64,000 nt of DNA from Pectobacterium sp. CFBP8739 (lineage in GTDB: Bacteria; Pseudomonadota; Gammaproteobacteria; Enterobacterales; Enterobacteriaceae), in the NCBI RefSeq assembly GCF_013449375.1, contig NZ_JACDRR010000019.1, forward strand, positions 1-64,000, read 5' to 3'. Numbering within the stretch: position 1 is the stretch's first letter; each line of letters begins with the position of its first letter. The notes under the pieces were generated by a model. The model saw only the letters and a program-made list of their open reading frames with translations, had not been told where the DNA came from and did not search any database. The translations under genes and the position numbers were made by a program. Positions 45,338 to 55,128 of this stretch are shown piece after piece.

Positions 45338-46375
45338 TTACGCATCCGGCCCAACTCTAACCACTAATTTGCCAAAATTGCGACCGTGTAGCAGGCCGAT
45401 AAAGGCTTCGGGGGCGTTTTCCAACCCGTCGACAATCTCTTCTCGGTATTTAATCTTACCTTCTGCCACCCACGGCGCCACATTCTTCCAGAACTCATCG
45501 AAGCGGTGCCCGTAATCATCAAAGATGATGAACCCCTGCATCCGAATGCGTTTCTTCAGAATCGTGCCCGCTAACAGCGCTAAGCGGTCGGGGCCATCAG
45601 GCAGCCCTGTTGCATTGTAACCGGAGACTAACCCACACACGGGAATACGCGCGGAGGTATTCAGCAACGGCAGCACGGCATCAAAAACTTTCCCACCGAC
45701 GTTTTCAAAATAGATATCGATTCCCTTCGGGCAGGCTTGTTTCAGCTGTTCTGCAAAATCATCCGCACGGTGATCGAGGCAAACATCGAATCCCAGAACG
45801 TCAACCGCGTAGCGACATTTCTCCGCCCCGCCAGCTACGCCAACCACGCGGCAGCCTTTCAATTTCCCAATCTGGCCAACCGTCGCGCCGACCGGACCAG
45901 TGGCGGCGGCTACCACCAGCGTTTCACCCGTTTTCGGCTGACCGATATCCGTCAGCCCCATATACGCGGTGAAGCCCGGCATACCCAGCACGCCCAATGC
46001 GTAGGAAGGATTCGTCGGCGACTGACCCAGATTCGTTAATCCTTTGCCGTCGGAAATCGCATAATCCTGCCAGCCGCTGAAGGACAGCACCCAGTCACCG
46101 GTCTGATAATCCGGGTGCTTTGATTCCACCACGCGGCTGATGGTTCCGCCCACCATCACGTCATTCAGTTCGACGGGTTTGGCATAAGAAGGGGCGTCGC
46201 TCATGCGGCCACGCATATAAGGGTCAAGGGAAAGGAACACCGTACGCAGCAGGATATGCCCCGTATCGACCTGCGGAATGGCCTGCTGTTCCAGACGAAA
46301 AGTATCTTGTTTCGGCTCGCCGTGCGGGCGCTGAGCCAGAACCACACGGCGGTTAATTTGATCGGTTTGCGGCAT
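45338..46375 (-). CDS. curA: NADPH-dependent curcumin/enone reductase CurA
   Basis: This 345-residue medium-chain dehydrogenase without zinc ligands reduces alpha,beta-unsaturated carbonyl compounds. The nucleotide motif is V-V-A-A-A-T-G-P-V-G-A-T-V-G-Q, and the family marks D-P-Y-M-R-G-R-M near residue 50 and G-I-D-I-Y-F-E-N-V-G-G are present. Length and text follow E. coli CurA (formerly YncB). It is a single gene ending in the hairpin at 45309-45328. Confidence 0.93.
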   Translation of the reverse strand: MPQTDQINRRVVLAQRPHGEPKQDTFRLEQQAIPQVDTGHILLRTVFLSLDPYMRGRMSDAPSYAKPVELNDVMVGGTISRVVESKHPDYQTGDWVLSFSGWQDYAISDGKGLTNLGQSPTNPSYALGVLGMPGFTAYMGLTDIGQPKTGETLVVAAATGPVGATVGQIGKLKGCRVVGVAGGAEKCRYAVDVLGFDVCLDHRADDFAEQLKQACPKGIDIYFENVGGKVFDAVLPLLNTSARIPVCGLVSGYNATGLPDGPDRLALLAGTILKKRIRMQGFIIFDDYGHRFDEFWKNVAPWVAEGKIKYREEIVDGLENAPEAFIGLLHGRNFGKLVVRVGPDA

Positions 46376-46469
46376 CGTATCCTCCGTTAAACAAAGCGTG
46401 TTGATAAAATCACTTCATTAACAATAGGATCGGTTTTTTCTTCTGGCTACGCAAACCGTGCGGCGTTTA

Positions 46470-46976
46470 TTATGCCGTTTTGCTTTTCTCGTAACGCGAC
46501 ATGCGATCCAGATACCCCATGACAAGTGCAGACAGCACAAACGTCAGATGGATAATCACATACCACATCAATTTGTTATCTGGGATATTGCGGGCATCCA
46601 TAAACACACGCAGCAGATGGATAGACGAGATAGCGACAATCGAGGCAGCGACTTTGTTTTTCAGCGAGCCGGAGTCCATCTTACCGAGCCAGTTCAGCTT
46701 TTCTCTGCCTTGGGAGATATCCAGCGCTGAGACAAAATTCTCGTAACCGGACAGCATCACCATCACCAGCAATCCGCCGACCAGCGTCATATCGATCAGT
46801 GACAATAGCACTAACACCAAATCTGCTTCAGCGATATCCAGGATATTCGGCAGGACGTGGGCCACCTCTTGGAAAAACTTGATCGCCAGCGCGAGTAAAC
46901 CCAGCGACAGCCCAAGATAAACCGGGGCAAGCAGCCAGCGCGATGAGTACATCAGATTCTCAATAAAACGTTCCAT
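46470..46976 (-). CDS. yqhA: YqhA-family (UPF0114) inner membrane protein
   Basis: This 168-residue protein has about four membrane segments. [42 protein letters not shown] and [15 protein letters not shown] are marks of the UPF0114/YqhA family. Its function is unknown. It stands alone upstream of curA on the same strand. Confidence 0.92.
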   Translation of the reverse strand: MERFIENLMYSSRWLLAPVYLGLSLGLLALAIKFFQEVAHVLPNILDIAEADLVLVLLSLIDMTLVGGLLVMVMLSGYENFVSALDISQGREKLNWLGKMDSGSLKNKVAASIVAISSIHLLRVFMDARNIPDNKLMWYVIIHLTFVLSALVMGYLDRMSRYEKSKTA

Positions 46977-47358
46977 AGCTCACTATATGCAGGTGGAAAA
47001 GAGGCAAATCATAGCGAAAAGTCCTGCGGTGGTGTTAATCAATTCTTGAACAGAATGCCCCATTGACGAAAGGAGCCGTCTATCCACGCGCATTTATGTT
47101 GCACCAGTAACAAGTAAAAGAGTGACATTGCGGGAAATCCAGACGCCACAACCGCGATGGCCTATGCCATTGAGGCAATAGTGCATAGCGACACACCCTT
47201 TTATTATCGCTGTCGACGGTCGTTTGGCTGCCCTTTCTGAGCAGAAGCTACCAGCGAATCGTAAATAGACTCTGGGGAACAGATTGAAATAGTCATGTTC
47301 TCTCTATGTCTACAGCACAGCACTTCATTTCCTTCATGATAACAAGGAGAAAAAAGAT
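46977..47358. other. 382-base gap before the two-gene coiled-coil operon
   Basis: It holds the yqhA promoter region on the left and the promoter of the next operon on the right; AAGGAGAAA at 47344-47352 is the ribosome site of that operon. A 27-codon frame in the middle has no ribosome site. I see nothing else. Confidence 0.5.
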
Positions 47359-49143
47359 ATGAGTAACTCAGGAAACGACACCGGATACATCGTTGTTATC
47401 GAAGAAAAACAGTATGACCTTGCCAAAGTCCCTCCTTTTAATGACCCCCTTGTTCAACGAGAGAAAAAATCAGTACTCGGGCAATTAAGCCTTAACGACA
47501 TTACCCAGAATCTGGACCTTTCCGTCGAACTGTTTTATGTCGCTTATCATGGTGTTGCAGGTGCAAAAGGCGGTTCGTTGCAAGCAGAAATCGCCAGACT
47601 GCAAAGCCGACTGGCGATGTTATGTAATGAATGCATTACCACCATGACAACGTTCCAGAGCGAAACGCAGAATATTATTGAATTACTGCAACAATGTTAT
47701 CGTTGGTTGACGAAAGGACAGGAAAAGCTGGCGTTCAAAAAACTGGCGCACTGTAAGGAATCTTCAAGTGCGATGTCAGTAAAAGCCATATTGTTGGCCG
47801 AACAGTTCAAAGCATTACAGGTTGATTCCACCAAAGCCAAATCAAACACCATTTTGGAAGAAGCCAGTGAAAATGATCGACTGCTCGCCGCACAGAAAGC
47901 CGAACGAGAAACAATCGCCAAACAGAAAGCGCAAGAAGCCAATCAGCAAGCATTATTAGAAGATATTGCTACCACTCAGGCGTTGTATGAAGACGCCAAA
48001 AATCGAGAGGCGGAAGAATCAACCAAAGCCCTGGTGTTGGGCATCGTCAGCGCTGTTACCAACGCAATCGGCGCGGGGCTGGGAGCCTATTCTGCCGCCA
48101 AAAATCCGGTAGCGGCAATAATGAGCAAGGCTGGCTCATCCATTGACGATAATGCACAAATCAAAGCCGCGCAGTCTAGTATGGACAGTGCAAAACAAGA
48201 ATTCGATAAGGCTCAGAAAAAATATACTGAGGCTGCCGATCAACTGTCGGCTCAGCAGAGTATTGTGAATAGCCTGAAAGACGAACTTGATGTGCTAAAC
48301 ACCGCGCTGACCAATCTGGAAAAAGACAGCGCCGCCAAGCCGGAAGATATTGCTGCGCTGCGGGTAAAACGCAGCGACAAAGAAACGGAGCATAGCGTTG
48401 CAGCAGCAAAACTGCCTGAGCTGACCAAAACCGCCAAATCGCTGGAGAAGGAGGCGAAAGACAGCAGTAAAGCCTATGCGGCGGCGGGAACGGCACTGAC
48501 CAATCTTGCAACATCAACCAGCAAGATGGCTGAAACGGCAGCATCAACTGAAAACTCAGTCCGTGAAGAAAGAATCAATCTACTCAACAAACAGCTTGAA
48601 CTACAGAAAGAAAAACGAGCCTCACTGGTTGCCCTAGCTGAATATGCAGAAAGCCTGAAGAACCTCAAAGTCGAACAAGGTAATTCCACACTCTCAGTGA
48701 ATTCTCTGCACAGCGCGATAGATGCTTTGGGCAAAGTTATCGGCACGCTGACCAACGCCAGCCTGTTCTGGGACCAAATGTCACAATATTGCGACCGGAT
48801 GACCAGCAGCGGATTTCAGCGCGATCTGGAAGATCTCAAGGAAATGGATCTCGAAACCCGTCTGGAAGAATATCAGGATCCGCATTTTATGCGATCGTTC
48901 TTCCTCTATCTATGCCAATGGGTGGCGGTAAATGGCTTGTCAGGAGATTACCTTCTGGCCGCCGCCGATGCGCAGAAAAAAGCCGTCCAATATTTGAGTG
49001 AATCCCCGACAATCCAAGAAGCCATACGCAAAGCACCAGAGCTAGCCAAAAATCTTGCCCTCATTGTGCAAAACAACCTGCTTGCGTCCCGTAACCAAAG
49101 CATCGAGCTGGAACAGCAACGTGCCATCCTCATTGCGCAATAA
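47359..49143 (+). CDS. large helical coiled-coil protein, possible toxin subunit A
   Basis: I do not recognise this 594-residue protein. It is nearly all helical: long coiled coils at about 60-215 and 265-460 surround one hydrophobic glycine/alanine stretch at about 222-255 (L-V-L-G-I-V-S-A-V-T-N-A-I-G-A-G-L-G-A). A last helical part contains A-S-L-F-W-D-Q-M-S-Q-Y-C. There is no signal peptide. Long helices around a single hydrophobic hairpin, with an F-W-x-x-M-like end, are features of ClyA/HBL/XaxA-type alpha pore-forming toxins. That is shape similarity only. The partner gene follows after 15 bases, each with a good AAGGAG site. Confidence 0.6.
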   Translation: MSNSGNDTGYIVVIEEKQYDLAKVPPFNDPLVQREKKSVLGQLSLNDITQNLDLSVELFYVAYHGVAGAKGGSLQAEIARLQSRLAMLCNECITTMTTFQSETQNIIELLQQCYRWLTKGQEKLAFKKLAHCKESSSAMSVKAILLAEQFKALQVDSTKAKSNTILEEASENDRLLAAQKAERETIAKQKAQEANQQALLEDIATTQALYEDAKNREAEESTKALVLGIVSAVTNAIGAGLGAYSAAKNPVAAIMSKAGSSIDDNAQIKAAQSSMDSAKQEFDKAQKKYTEAADQLSAQQSIVNSLKDELDVLNTALTNLEKDSAAKPEDIAALRVKRSDKETEHSVAAAKLPELTKTAKSLEKEAKDSSKAYAAAGTALTNLATSTSKMAETAASTENSVREERINLLNKQLELQKEKRASLVALAEYAESLKNLKVEQGNSTLSVNSLHSAIDALGKVIGTLTNASLFWDQMSQYCDRMTSSGFQRDLEDLKEMDLETRLEEYQDPHFMRSFFLYLCQWVAVNGLSGDYLLAAADAQKKAVQYLSESPTIQEAIRKAPELAKNLALIVQNNLLASRNQSIELEQQRAILIAQ

Positions 49144-49158
49144 CAAGGAGTCATAGAG

Positions 49159-50136
49159 ATGGGTAATCAAATACAGTTCTATGAGAAAAACGAGTTGCAA
49201 CCAACATCAGAAGCACTCAAAACGGTTGTCGCAGGGTTAACTGAAGCTGCTACTTATCTGGATCATCAGCGCAAGGAGGAGGCTATCGCTGTTGTCACCA
49301 GAATGACCGATGACGTGACGTATCTACACACCCAGACAATACAAGGGGAACAGCTTTACAAAACAGAGCAAAGAAAGGTAACGGAAGCCGTTGCAGCGAT
49401 CATTCTTCAGAGCGGTAAATTAAATGCAGAGATGATGAAAATTCAAACACAGATTTCGGATCTGGAGATTGAGATAAAAAAAGGGGATGTGAATATGCAA
49501 GAACTCCAACAGCATTTAGAGGCGCTGTCACATAACCTGAGTAACTCGGAACGAGAACGGAACGAACATCAACGACAGCTTGATGATCTCAATGATAGTT
49601 CAGCAGGTCGCATTATCTTGTCGATCTTTTGTCTCGGTCTTGACCGTGCCATTTTGGGTATCAAGTCGCTGGTCGATCAGGATGCCGCCCGCATCAGTAT
49701 TCTGCGCGATGAAATAAACAACTATCAAAATGCGTTGAAAGAAGACGAAAACAAACTGAAAGTTGCCAGAAACCTGCAAGTCACACTACGTGACCAACAA
49801 AAGCACTACGAGGGAAATGTAACCGCACTGGAAAAACAAGTAGAAGAGTTGCACCAGGAGGAAAAGAACACGCGTACGAAACTGGCCTCAATCACTCAAA
49901 TTTCTGGCTTCTATGGAAAATTGAAAGTTATTTGTGAAAACGTCAGTGAGAATATAACCTGGATTCTGGATATTATTGACGATTTGAACGATGACCAACC
50001 CCGAATTGTTGATATCGATGCATCCGGAGTGGAGCTTGTGCCATTAAGGACCGCACTGGCACGATTAGATAGCCTGTTGAACACCCCTCAAATACAACAA
50101 ACCATTGCTGCAAATGAGGCGCTGATACTTGCCTGA
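49159..50136 (+). CDS. helical coiled-coil protein, possible toxin subunit B
   Basis: This 325-residue partner of the gene at 47359 is unrecognised. Coiled coils at about 60-150 and 170-245 flank a short semi-hydrophobic segment (A-G-R-I-I-L-S-I-F-C-L-G-L-D-R-A-I-L-G-I) at about 150-170. The C-terminal part contains S-G-F-Y-G-K-L-K-V-I-C-E-N-V-S-E-N-I-T-W-I-L-D. It has no signal peptide. The build of two antiparallel coiled coils with a hydrophobic tip resembles the second subunit of binary alpha-helical toxins such as XaxAB/YaxAB, at the level of architecture only. Confidence 0.6.
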   Translation: MGNQIQFYEKNELQPTSEALKTVVAGLTEAATYLDHQRKEEAIAVVTRMTDDVTYLHTQTIQGEQLYKTEQRKVTEAVAAIILQSGKLNAEMMKIQTQISDLEIEIKKGDVNMQELQQHLEALSHNLSNSERERNEHQRQLDDLNDSSAGRIILSIFCLGLDRAILGIKSLVDQDAARISILRDEINNYQNALKEDENKLKVARNLQVTLRDQQKHYEGNVTALEKQVEELHQEEKNTRTKLASITQISGFYGKLKVICENVSENITWILDIIDDLNDDQPRIVDIDASGVELVPLRTALARLDSLLNTPQIQQTIAANEALILA

Positions 50137-50240
50137 TTGACAGAGCAAAAATAGCGAAGGTGTAATACAAAGGTTCCCTGCATCGTCAATATTTCTGTGT
50201 TACTACCCTCACAGCATCACCGATGGCTTTTGGATATATA

Positions 50241-50270
50241 AAACGCCCTGAGAGCTTCTCAAGGCGTTTT
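50241..50270 (+). terminator. terminator of the two-gene coiled-coil operon
   Basis: AAACGCC-C-TGAGA, GCT loop, TCTCA-A-GGCGTTTT: a stem of 12 pairs with one mismatch, ending in TTTT, about 105 bases after the second gene. Confidence 0.8.
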
Positions 50271-50363
50271 AGCGTAGACAGAGATATTTATTGTTAAGTT
50301 ATAGTGCGACACTAAAATAATAAGCATCGCAATATTTCACATTATCTAAAATAAAATCACAGC

Positions 50364-50978
50364 CTATCGTGCAGCATTCAACGGAATTTCAGGGTCCGGT
50401 TCGTGAGTCATACGATTACGTAAATCACGACGAATAATTTCAATGGACCAGAACCAAATGAGGTGACCTACAATCTCAGACACATGTTCATACCAAGGGA
50501 GAGCAAACAGAGATGGCGTAAGCCCCATCAATGGGAATGAAATCATATGGACAAATAATTGAGCCAGCGCACCCGCCAGCAAGCCTTGCCATAATTTTAT
50601 TTTGGGAAATACTTCTGCAACAATGCAGTAACCTACAGCAAAAACAATAGAGAAAATAATATGCGTCACACCAACCCAATTGAATACGTGGCCAGCAAAG
50701 GTATAAACCGCTGCATTAGGGTCAACGACGCCAAGCCAATCGCGTAAAAAAATGTAGGGTGGGTTAAGAAAATTACGAGAGCAGTCAATGTGATCAGCAG
50801 CTCTAATCAGTGATTCAGGTACGCAAGCACTACTAAACATATCCGTAGGGCTACGTGGAGGAAGCGGATTTTCAGCGCCCCACTTAACAAAAGATGAAAC
50901 AATACCAGCAATCAAACCAATAAAAGCAGCTAATCCATAGCGTCTCCGAGACGGAGATGTTTGTTCAAAGAAGTTCAT
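50364..50978 (-). CDS. yagU: YagU-family inner membrane protein
   Basis: This 204-residue protein follows E. coli YagU closely: [44 protein letters not shown], and [18 protein letters not shown]. Several membrane segments are present. YagU is linked to acid resistance in E. coli; its mechanism is unknown. It stands alone and is convergent with the coiled-coil operon. Confidence 0.93.
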   Translation of the reverse strand: MNFFEQTSPSRRRYGLAAFIGLIAGIVSSFVKWGAENPLPPRSPTDMFSSACVPESLIRAADHIDCSRNFLNPPYIFLRDWLGVVDPNAAVYTFAGHVFNWVGVTHIIFSIVFAVGYCIVAEVFPKIKLWQGLLAGALAQLFVHMISFPLMGLTPSLFALPWYEHVSEIVGHLIWFWSIEIIRRDLRNRMTHEPDPEIPLNAAR

Positions 50979-51718
50979 TTTTTTACCAATCTAACCATTA
51001 AAGGTTATAGTCTTACATAGACATCATGTCCTTATAAAGAGGTTAATTGATATATCGAACAATCTCTCTAGGTCATTTGGTTATTAGGAACGCGATTTTA
51101 AATTTTATAAAAAATAAAAAGAAGACATCACGCGTTGATTTTTTGTGAAACTTTTACTCAATCATTGAAAAACAAGATTCTCTAACGTGTCCGAAATGTA
51201 TATTCCAAATGATGCGAAAGAATAATAACTCACCAATAATATTATCAATAAGAAATAGCTTGGTTATTTTTTTGTGAAAGAATTACAGTTCATTCACTCA
51301 TCCTCTCGCCCTGCGTTCCTCTCATTCAGAATATTTCCTCACCTCAAAAAAAGCTGATATTCATTTTCGGCAGTTCGAGAGGATGAAAAATCCAGCACGC
51401 TTCATTTTCGCTCATTTATTAACCAACACCGAACCAATCCGAGCGCTGATATTCCTCACGCCCATGTAACCATAGGCAATCCCCCTGTCGCGGAGGCGTA
51501 GCAACAGATACGTCAATCAATAGTCGTGATAAAAGCGGACATCACCACTGCGTTTCAAGCAGAAACCTCACTCATCAGCGGACGTAACAACCTTTCGCAT
51601 ATATATTTTTATGGAATTGAAAATCAATTTTTATTCTTTTACATGCATAAGTCTCCCCGTTAGAGTAGCGAAAAGACCGCCGTGTATGGCCTCATGTCAT
51701 TGGTAAGGGACACAGGGA
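50979..51718. other. 740-base gap upstream of the ABC importer operon
   Basis: AT-rich on the left and mixed on the right, with no supported gene. It must hold the yagU promoter and the promoter of the importer operon. I recognise no operator, riboswitch or repeat in it. Confidence 0.5.
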
Positions 51719-53332
51719 ATGGAAAAAAATCATCCGCACGTTACAACTCTCGCCGCAGGGTTACTCTCGTTACTGTTTGCATTCAACCCCGGCGCGTACG
51801 CGGCGGAAACCGGAGAAAAACCGGTGTCCGGCGGTATTCTGAATGTTGGATTAGGCAGCGATACGCCGATTATCGACCCACACATTACGGCCTACGGCGT
51901 AACGGCGCTGATTGCACGTAACGTGGTGGATTCACTGGTAGGACAGGCGGAAGATAATCGCTTTACGCCCTGGCTGGCGGAAAGCTGGAAAATTAACGAC
52001 AACAACACCGAATACACCTTCCATCTGCGTAAGGATGTGACGTTCAGCGATGGCACCAAACTGGATGCCGCAGCGGTGAAATACAACATCGAACGTATTC
52101 TCGATCCGAAAACCACCTCCAGTTACGCGAAATCGCTATTAGGCCCTATCGACAAGATCTCAACGCCGGATGATTACACGATTGTACTCCACTACAGCTC
52201 ACCGTTTGCAGCGTTGTTGCAGGGGCTGAGCCTGCCGTATCTGGGCATTCAATCTCCGACGTACCTGAAAAAAACACCGAACACCAGTACCACAGTAGTA
52301 GGTTCCGGTCCGTTTATTCTTGACTCCTTTGTGAAAGGCAGCGGCAGCAAGCTGACGAAACGTCCTGATTACAACTGGGGACCGGGTTACGCCAAGCATA
52401 CTGGCCCAGCCTATCTGGATGGTCTGGTGTTCAAATATCTACCGGAAGCGTCGGTTCGCCTTGGCGCACTGAGCAGCGGCCAGATTCAGGCCATTGACGC
52501 CGTACCACCGGCTAATTTCCCGACGGTGAAGCGCAATCCGAAGCTGGAAGTGATCACCTATGAGAACCCAGGTGTTAACCGCGTACTCTATCTCAACACT
52601 ACCAAAGGCCCTTTCCAGGATGTCGCGGTGCGTAAGGCGTTCCAGAGCGCCGTAGATACCAACGCAGCGGTGAAAGTTGCGTTCTTTGGTACGCTGAAAG
52701 CCGCCGATAACGTGCTCGGCCCGGCCACGCTGTACTACGATCCGAGCGTGGCATCCCGCTGGGGCTTCGATGTGAAAAAAGCCAACGAACTACTGGATAA
52801 CGCAGGCTGGAAACAGAAAGACGGCGAAGGCTTCCGAACCAAAGATGGCCAACGCCTGAGCGTCAGCTTCGTATACGCCTCAACCAACGTTGAAGCTGCG
52901 GATGTCGCGCTGTTCCAGGCGGTACAATATCAGGTGAAGCAGGCGGGCTTCGAAGTCAAACTGACGCCGGTTGATGCAGGTGAATTCACCACGCGCACCA
53001 ATGCCAACGAGTACGATATCGCTTCTAACTACTTCGTACGTGCGGAGCCGGATATTCTGCGTACCGTTTTCGATTCAGCCTATGCGCCACCGAACGGCAA
53101 CAACTTTACGCGCATCAGCGTACTGGATGACAAGCTGAGAAAAGCGATTGGTGCGGGCGAAGCAGAACGTAAACAGCTCTATAGCGAAATACAGCGTGAA
53201 GTCATCGATCAGGCGTATGTTGTTCCGCTGTACATTCCTGCCTACCAACTCGGCCTGTCCAAACAGGTACAGGGCATAGGCTGGGCCACCAACGCAAAAC
53301 CGAACTTCTATGATGTCTGGATTAAACGTTAA
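51719..53332 (+). CDS. ABC transporter substrate-binding protein, family 5
   Basis: This 537-residue periplasmic binding protein of the dipeptide/oligopeptide/nickel family has an N-terminal signal peptide with a hydrophobic core L-A-A-G-L-L-S-L-L-F-A-F and likely cleavage after A-Y-A-A. Family marks include the stretch starting R-N-V-V-D-S-L-V, then L-A-E-S-W-K and the K-D-V-T-F-S-D-G-T-K-L-D-A-A-A-V-K-Y-N pattern. The ligand (peptide, glutathione-like compound, metal chelate or other) cannot be read from sequence. It begins a four-gene importer operon; the permease gene overlaps its end by 23 bases. Confidence 0.93.
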   Translation: MEKNHPHVTTLAAGLLSLLFAFNPGAYAAETGEKPVSGGILNVGLGSDTPIIDPHITAYGVTALIARNVVDSLVGQAEDNRFTPWLAESWKINDNNTEYTFHLRKDVTFSDGTKLDAAAVKYNIERILDPKTTSSYAKSLLGPIDKISTPDDYTIVLHYSSPFAALLQGLSLPYLGIQSPTYLKKTPNTSTTVVGSGPFILDSFVKGSGSKLTKRPDYNWGPGYAKHTGPAYLDGLVFKYLPEASVRLGALSSGQIQAIDAVPPANFPTVKRNPKLEVITYENPGVNRVLYLNTTKGPFQDVAVRKAFQSAVDTNAAVKVAFFGTLKAADNVLGPATLYYDPSVASRWGFDVKKANELLDNAGWKQKDGEGFRTKDGQRLSVSFVYASTNVEAADVALFQAVQYQVKQAGFEVKLTPVDAGEFTTRTNANEYDIASNYFVRAEPDILRTVFDSAYAPPNGNNFTRISVLDDKLRKAIGAGEAERKQLYSEIQREVIDQAYVVPLYIPAYQLGLSKQVQGIGWATNAKPNFYDVWIKR

Positions 53333-54269
53333 TCTGTACGCGATAGGTAAACGTCTTTTCACCATTCTGGCTGTGCTCTGGGGCGCAGCCACACTGACGT
53401 TTATTGCCGTCAAACTGATCCCCGGCGATCCGGTCGCCATTCTTAGCGGCGGCGACAACGTGGTGGATGAAGCCTATCGCGCCGTACTCATCAAACAATT
53501 CGGGCTCGACCAGCCGCTGTGGGTGCAATATCTGCGCTACTGCGGGCAGGCGCTACAAGGCGATTTTGGCGTCAGTTATCTTTATCGCCTACCTGTTGGC
53601 AGCGTAATTAGCGATGCGATGCATGAAACCCTGCCGCTGGCGCTCGGCGGTCTGATTCTGGCGTTGTTCCTTGCGATTACCAGCGCGCTGCTGACCGCAG
53701 GGCGTTATGGTACGCTGCGTACCACCGTTTCCTGGCTGGAACTGACGCTGCTTAGCACACCGGTCTACTGGATTGGGATCGTACTGCTGAGCCTGTTCAG
53801 CTTTCGTCTGCAATGGTTTCCGGTCACAGGCAACGACGGCGTAATGTCGCTGGTGTTGCCGGTTATCACGCTAAGTCTGCCGATTGCCGCGATTCTGAGT
53901 CAGGTACTGCGTGACGGCTTGGAAGAGGCGCTCTCCCAACCGTTTTCGTTAACCGTGCGCACGCGCGGCGTCAGCGAAATCGGACTGCGTTTTCGCCACG
54001 GTTTACGCCATGCGGCGCTGGCAGCCTCAACGCTGACCGGTACGCTTCTGGCAAGCGTACTCGGCGGTTCCGTGTTGACTGAAACCGTCTTTGGCCGCGC
54101 GGGTATCGGGCAAGTCACGCTGAGCGCGATTGAAAACCGCGACATGCCGCTGGTGCTGGGCGTCGTGATGCTGTCCGCGTTCCTGTTCGTCGTCATCAAC
54201 CTGCTGGTGGATGCGCTGTATCTCATCATCGATCCCCGCTTACGTAAGAAAACGAGCGCCCATGAGTAG
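53310..54269 (+). CDS. ABC transporter permease, DppB/OppB type
   Basis: This 319-residue permease has about six membrane segments. The N terminus (R-L-F-T-I-L-A-V-L-W-G-A-A-T-L-T-F) and I-P-G-D-P-V-A-I-L are typical of DppB-type permeases. The coupling-helix region holds L-R-D-G-L-E-E-A-L, T-V-R-T-R-G-V-S and L-G-G-S-V-L-T-E-T-V-F-G-R-A-G-I-G. It pairs with the next permease to form the channel. Confidence 0.93.
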   Translation: MMSGLNVNLYAIGKRLFTILAVLWGAATLTFIAVKLIPGDPVAILSGGDNVVDEAYRAVLIKQFGLDQPLWVQYLRYCGQALQGDFGVSYLYRLPVGSVISDAMHETLPLALGGLILALFLAITSALLTAGRYGTLRTTVSWLELTLLSTPVYWIGIVLLSLFSFRLQWFPVTGNDGVMSLVLPVITLSLPIAAILSQVLRDGLEEALSQPFSLTVRTRGVSEIGLRFRHGLRHAALAASTLTGTLLASVLGGSVLTETVFGRAGIGQVTLSAIENRDMPLVLGVVMLSAFLFVVINLLVDALYLIIDPRLRKKTSAHE

Positions 54270-55128
54270 TGAACCGATGCCCTTTACGCAGACGCCCTCA
54301 AGAAAAACCTATCGCAGCCCGTGGCTGAGCACGGCGACACTATTGCCTGCTGCTATCGTTTTCCTGCTGGCGCTGGCAGTCTTTTTTCCTTCGCTGTTTA
54401 CCAGCCGTACCGCCGATGAAATGGATATGGGCGCAGTATTTCAGCCACCGAACGCCACCTATTGGTTCGGCACCGATCAGCTGGGACGCGATATTTTTTC
54501 CCGCATCGTGCACGGCACCTCGCTGTCGCTGGGCATCGGCGTCGGCGCGATGCTGATCGCCTGCTTCGGCGGCGTGCTGTTTGGCACCCTGTCAGTGCTC
54601 GCGCCGCTGCGTATCCGTCAGGTTTTGGTGCGCCTGTTGGACATCATGCTGGCGTTTCCCGACCTGCTACTGGCATTGCTGGTGATCGCCGTACTGGGAC
54701 GCGGACCGGAAAACACCATGTTGGCCGTTGGGCTGGCGGGGATTGCGGGTTATGCGCGTTTAATTCGCTCTCAGGTGCTGCAAGTCAGACTATCCGGCTA
54801 TGTCGAGCATGCGATTGCGCTGGGTGAGCATCCGCTGTATATCGTTTTCCGCCATATCATTCCCAATACGCTGCGCCCGTTGTTGATTGTCGCCACCATT
54901 GGCGTCGGCCACGCGGTGCTGTCCGCCTCGGCGCTGAGCTTTCTGGGCTTGGGCGTCGTGCCACCGACCGCCGAATGGGGCGCGCTACTGGCTGACGGAC
55001 GTAACTTTCTTGATATCGCTCCCTGGGTGAGCCTGCTGCCCGCCAGCGTCGTTGCGCTGTCGGTGATTTCTATTACGTTGCTGGGACGTCGTTTACAGGC
55101 CATTTTGGCAAAAGGAGAGGCACGATGA
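54262..55128 (+). CDS. ABC transporter permease, DppC/OppC type
   Basis: This permease of 288 residues begins at an ATG that overlaps the previous stop by 8 bases. It shows the DppC layout: an N-terminal segment, P-P-N-A-T-Y-W-F-G-T-D-Q-L-G-R-D-I-F-S-R near residue 60, and the coupling region around Y-A-R-L-I-R-S-Q-V-L with A-L-S-F-L-G-L-G-V-V-P-P-T-A-E-W-G. An open frame 51 bases longer has no ribosome site. Confidence 0.93.
   Translation: MSSEPMPFTQTPSRKTYRSPWLSTATLLPAAIVFLLALAVFFPSLFTSRTADEMDMGAVFQPPNATYWFGTDQLGRDIFSRIVHGTSLSLGIGVGAMLIACFGGVLFGTLSVLAPLRIRQVLVRLLDIMLAFPDLLLALLVIAVLGRGPENTMLAVGLAGIAGYARLIRSQVLQVRLSGYVEHAIALGEHPLYIVFRHIIPNTLRPLLIVATIGVGHAVLSASALSFLGLGVVPPTAEWGALLADGRNFLDIAPWVSLLPASVVALSVISITLLGRRLQAILAKGEAR

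Noticed and set aside
47100-47250. 27-codon frame starting M-A-Y-A-I-E in the gap before the coiled-coil operon
   Set aside because: No ribosome site, no similarity, and too short to support.
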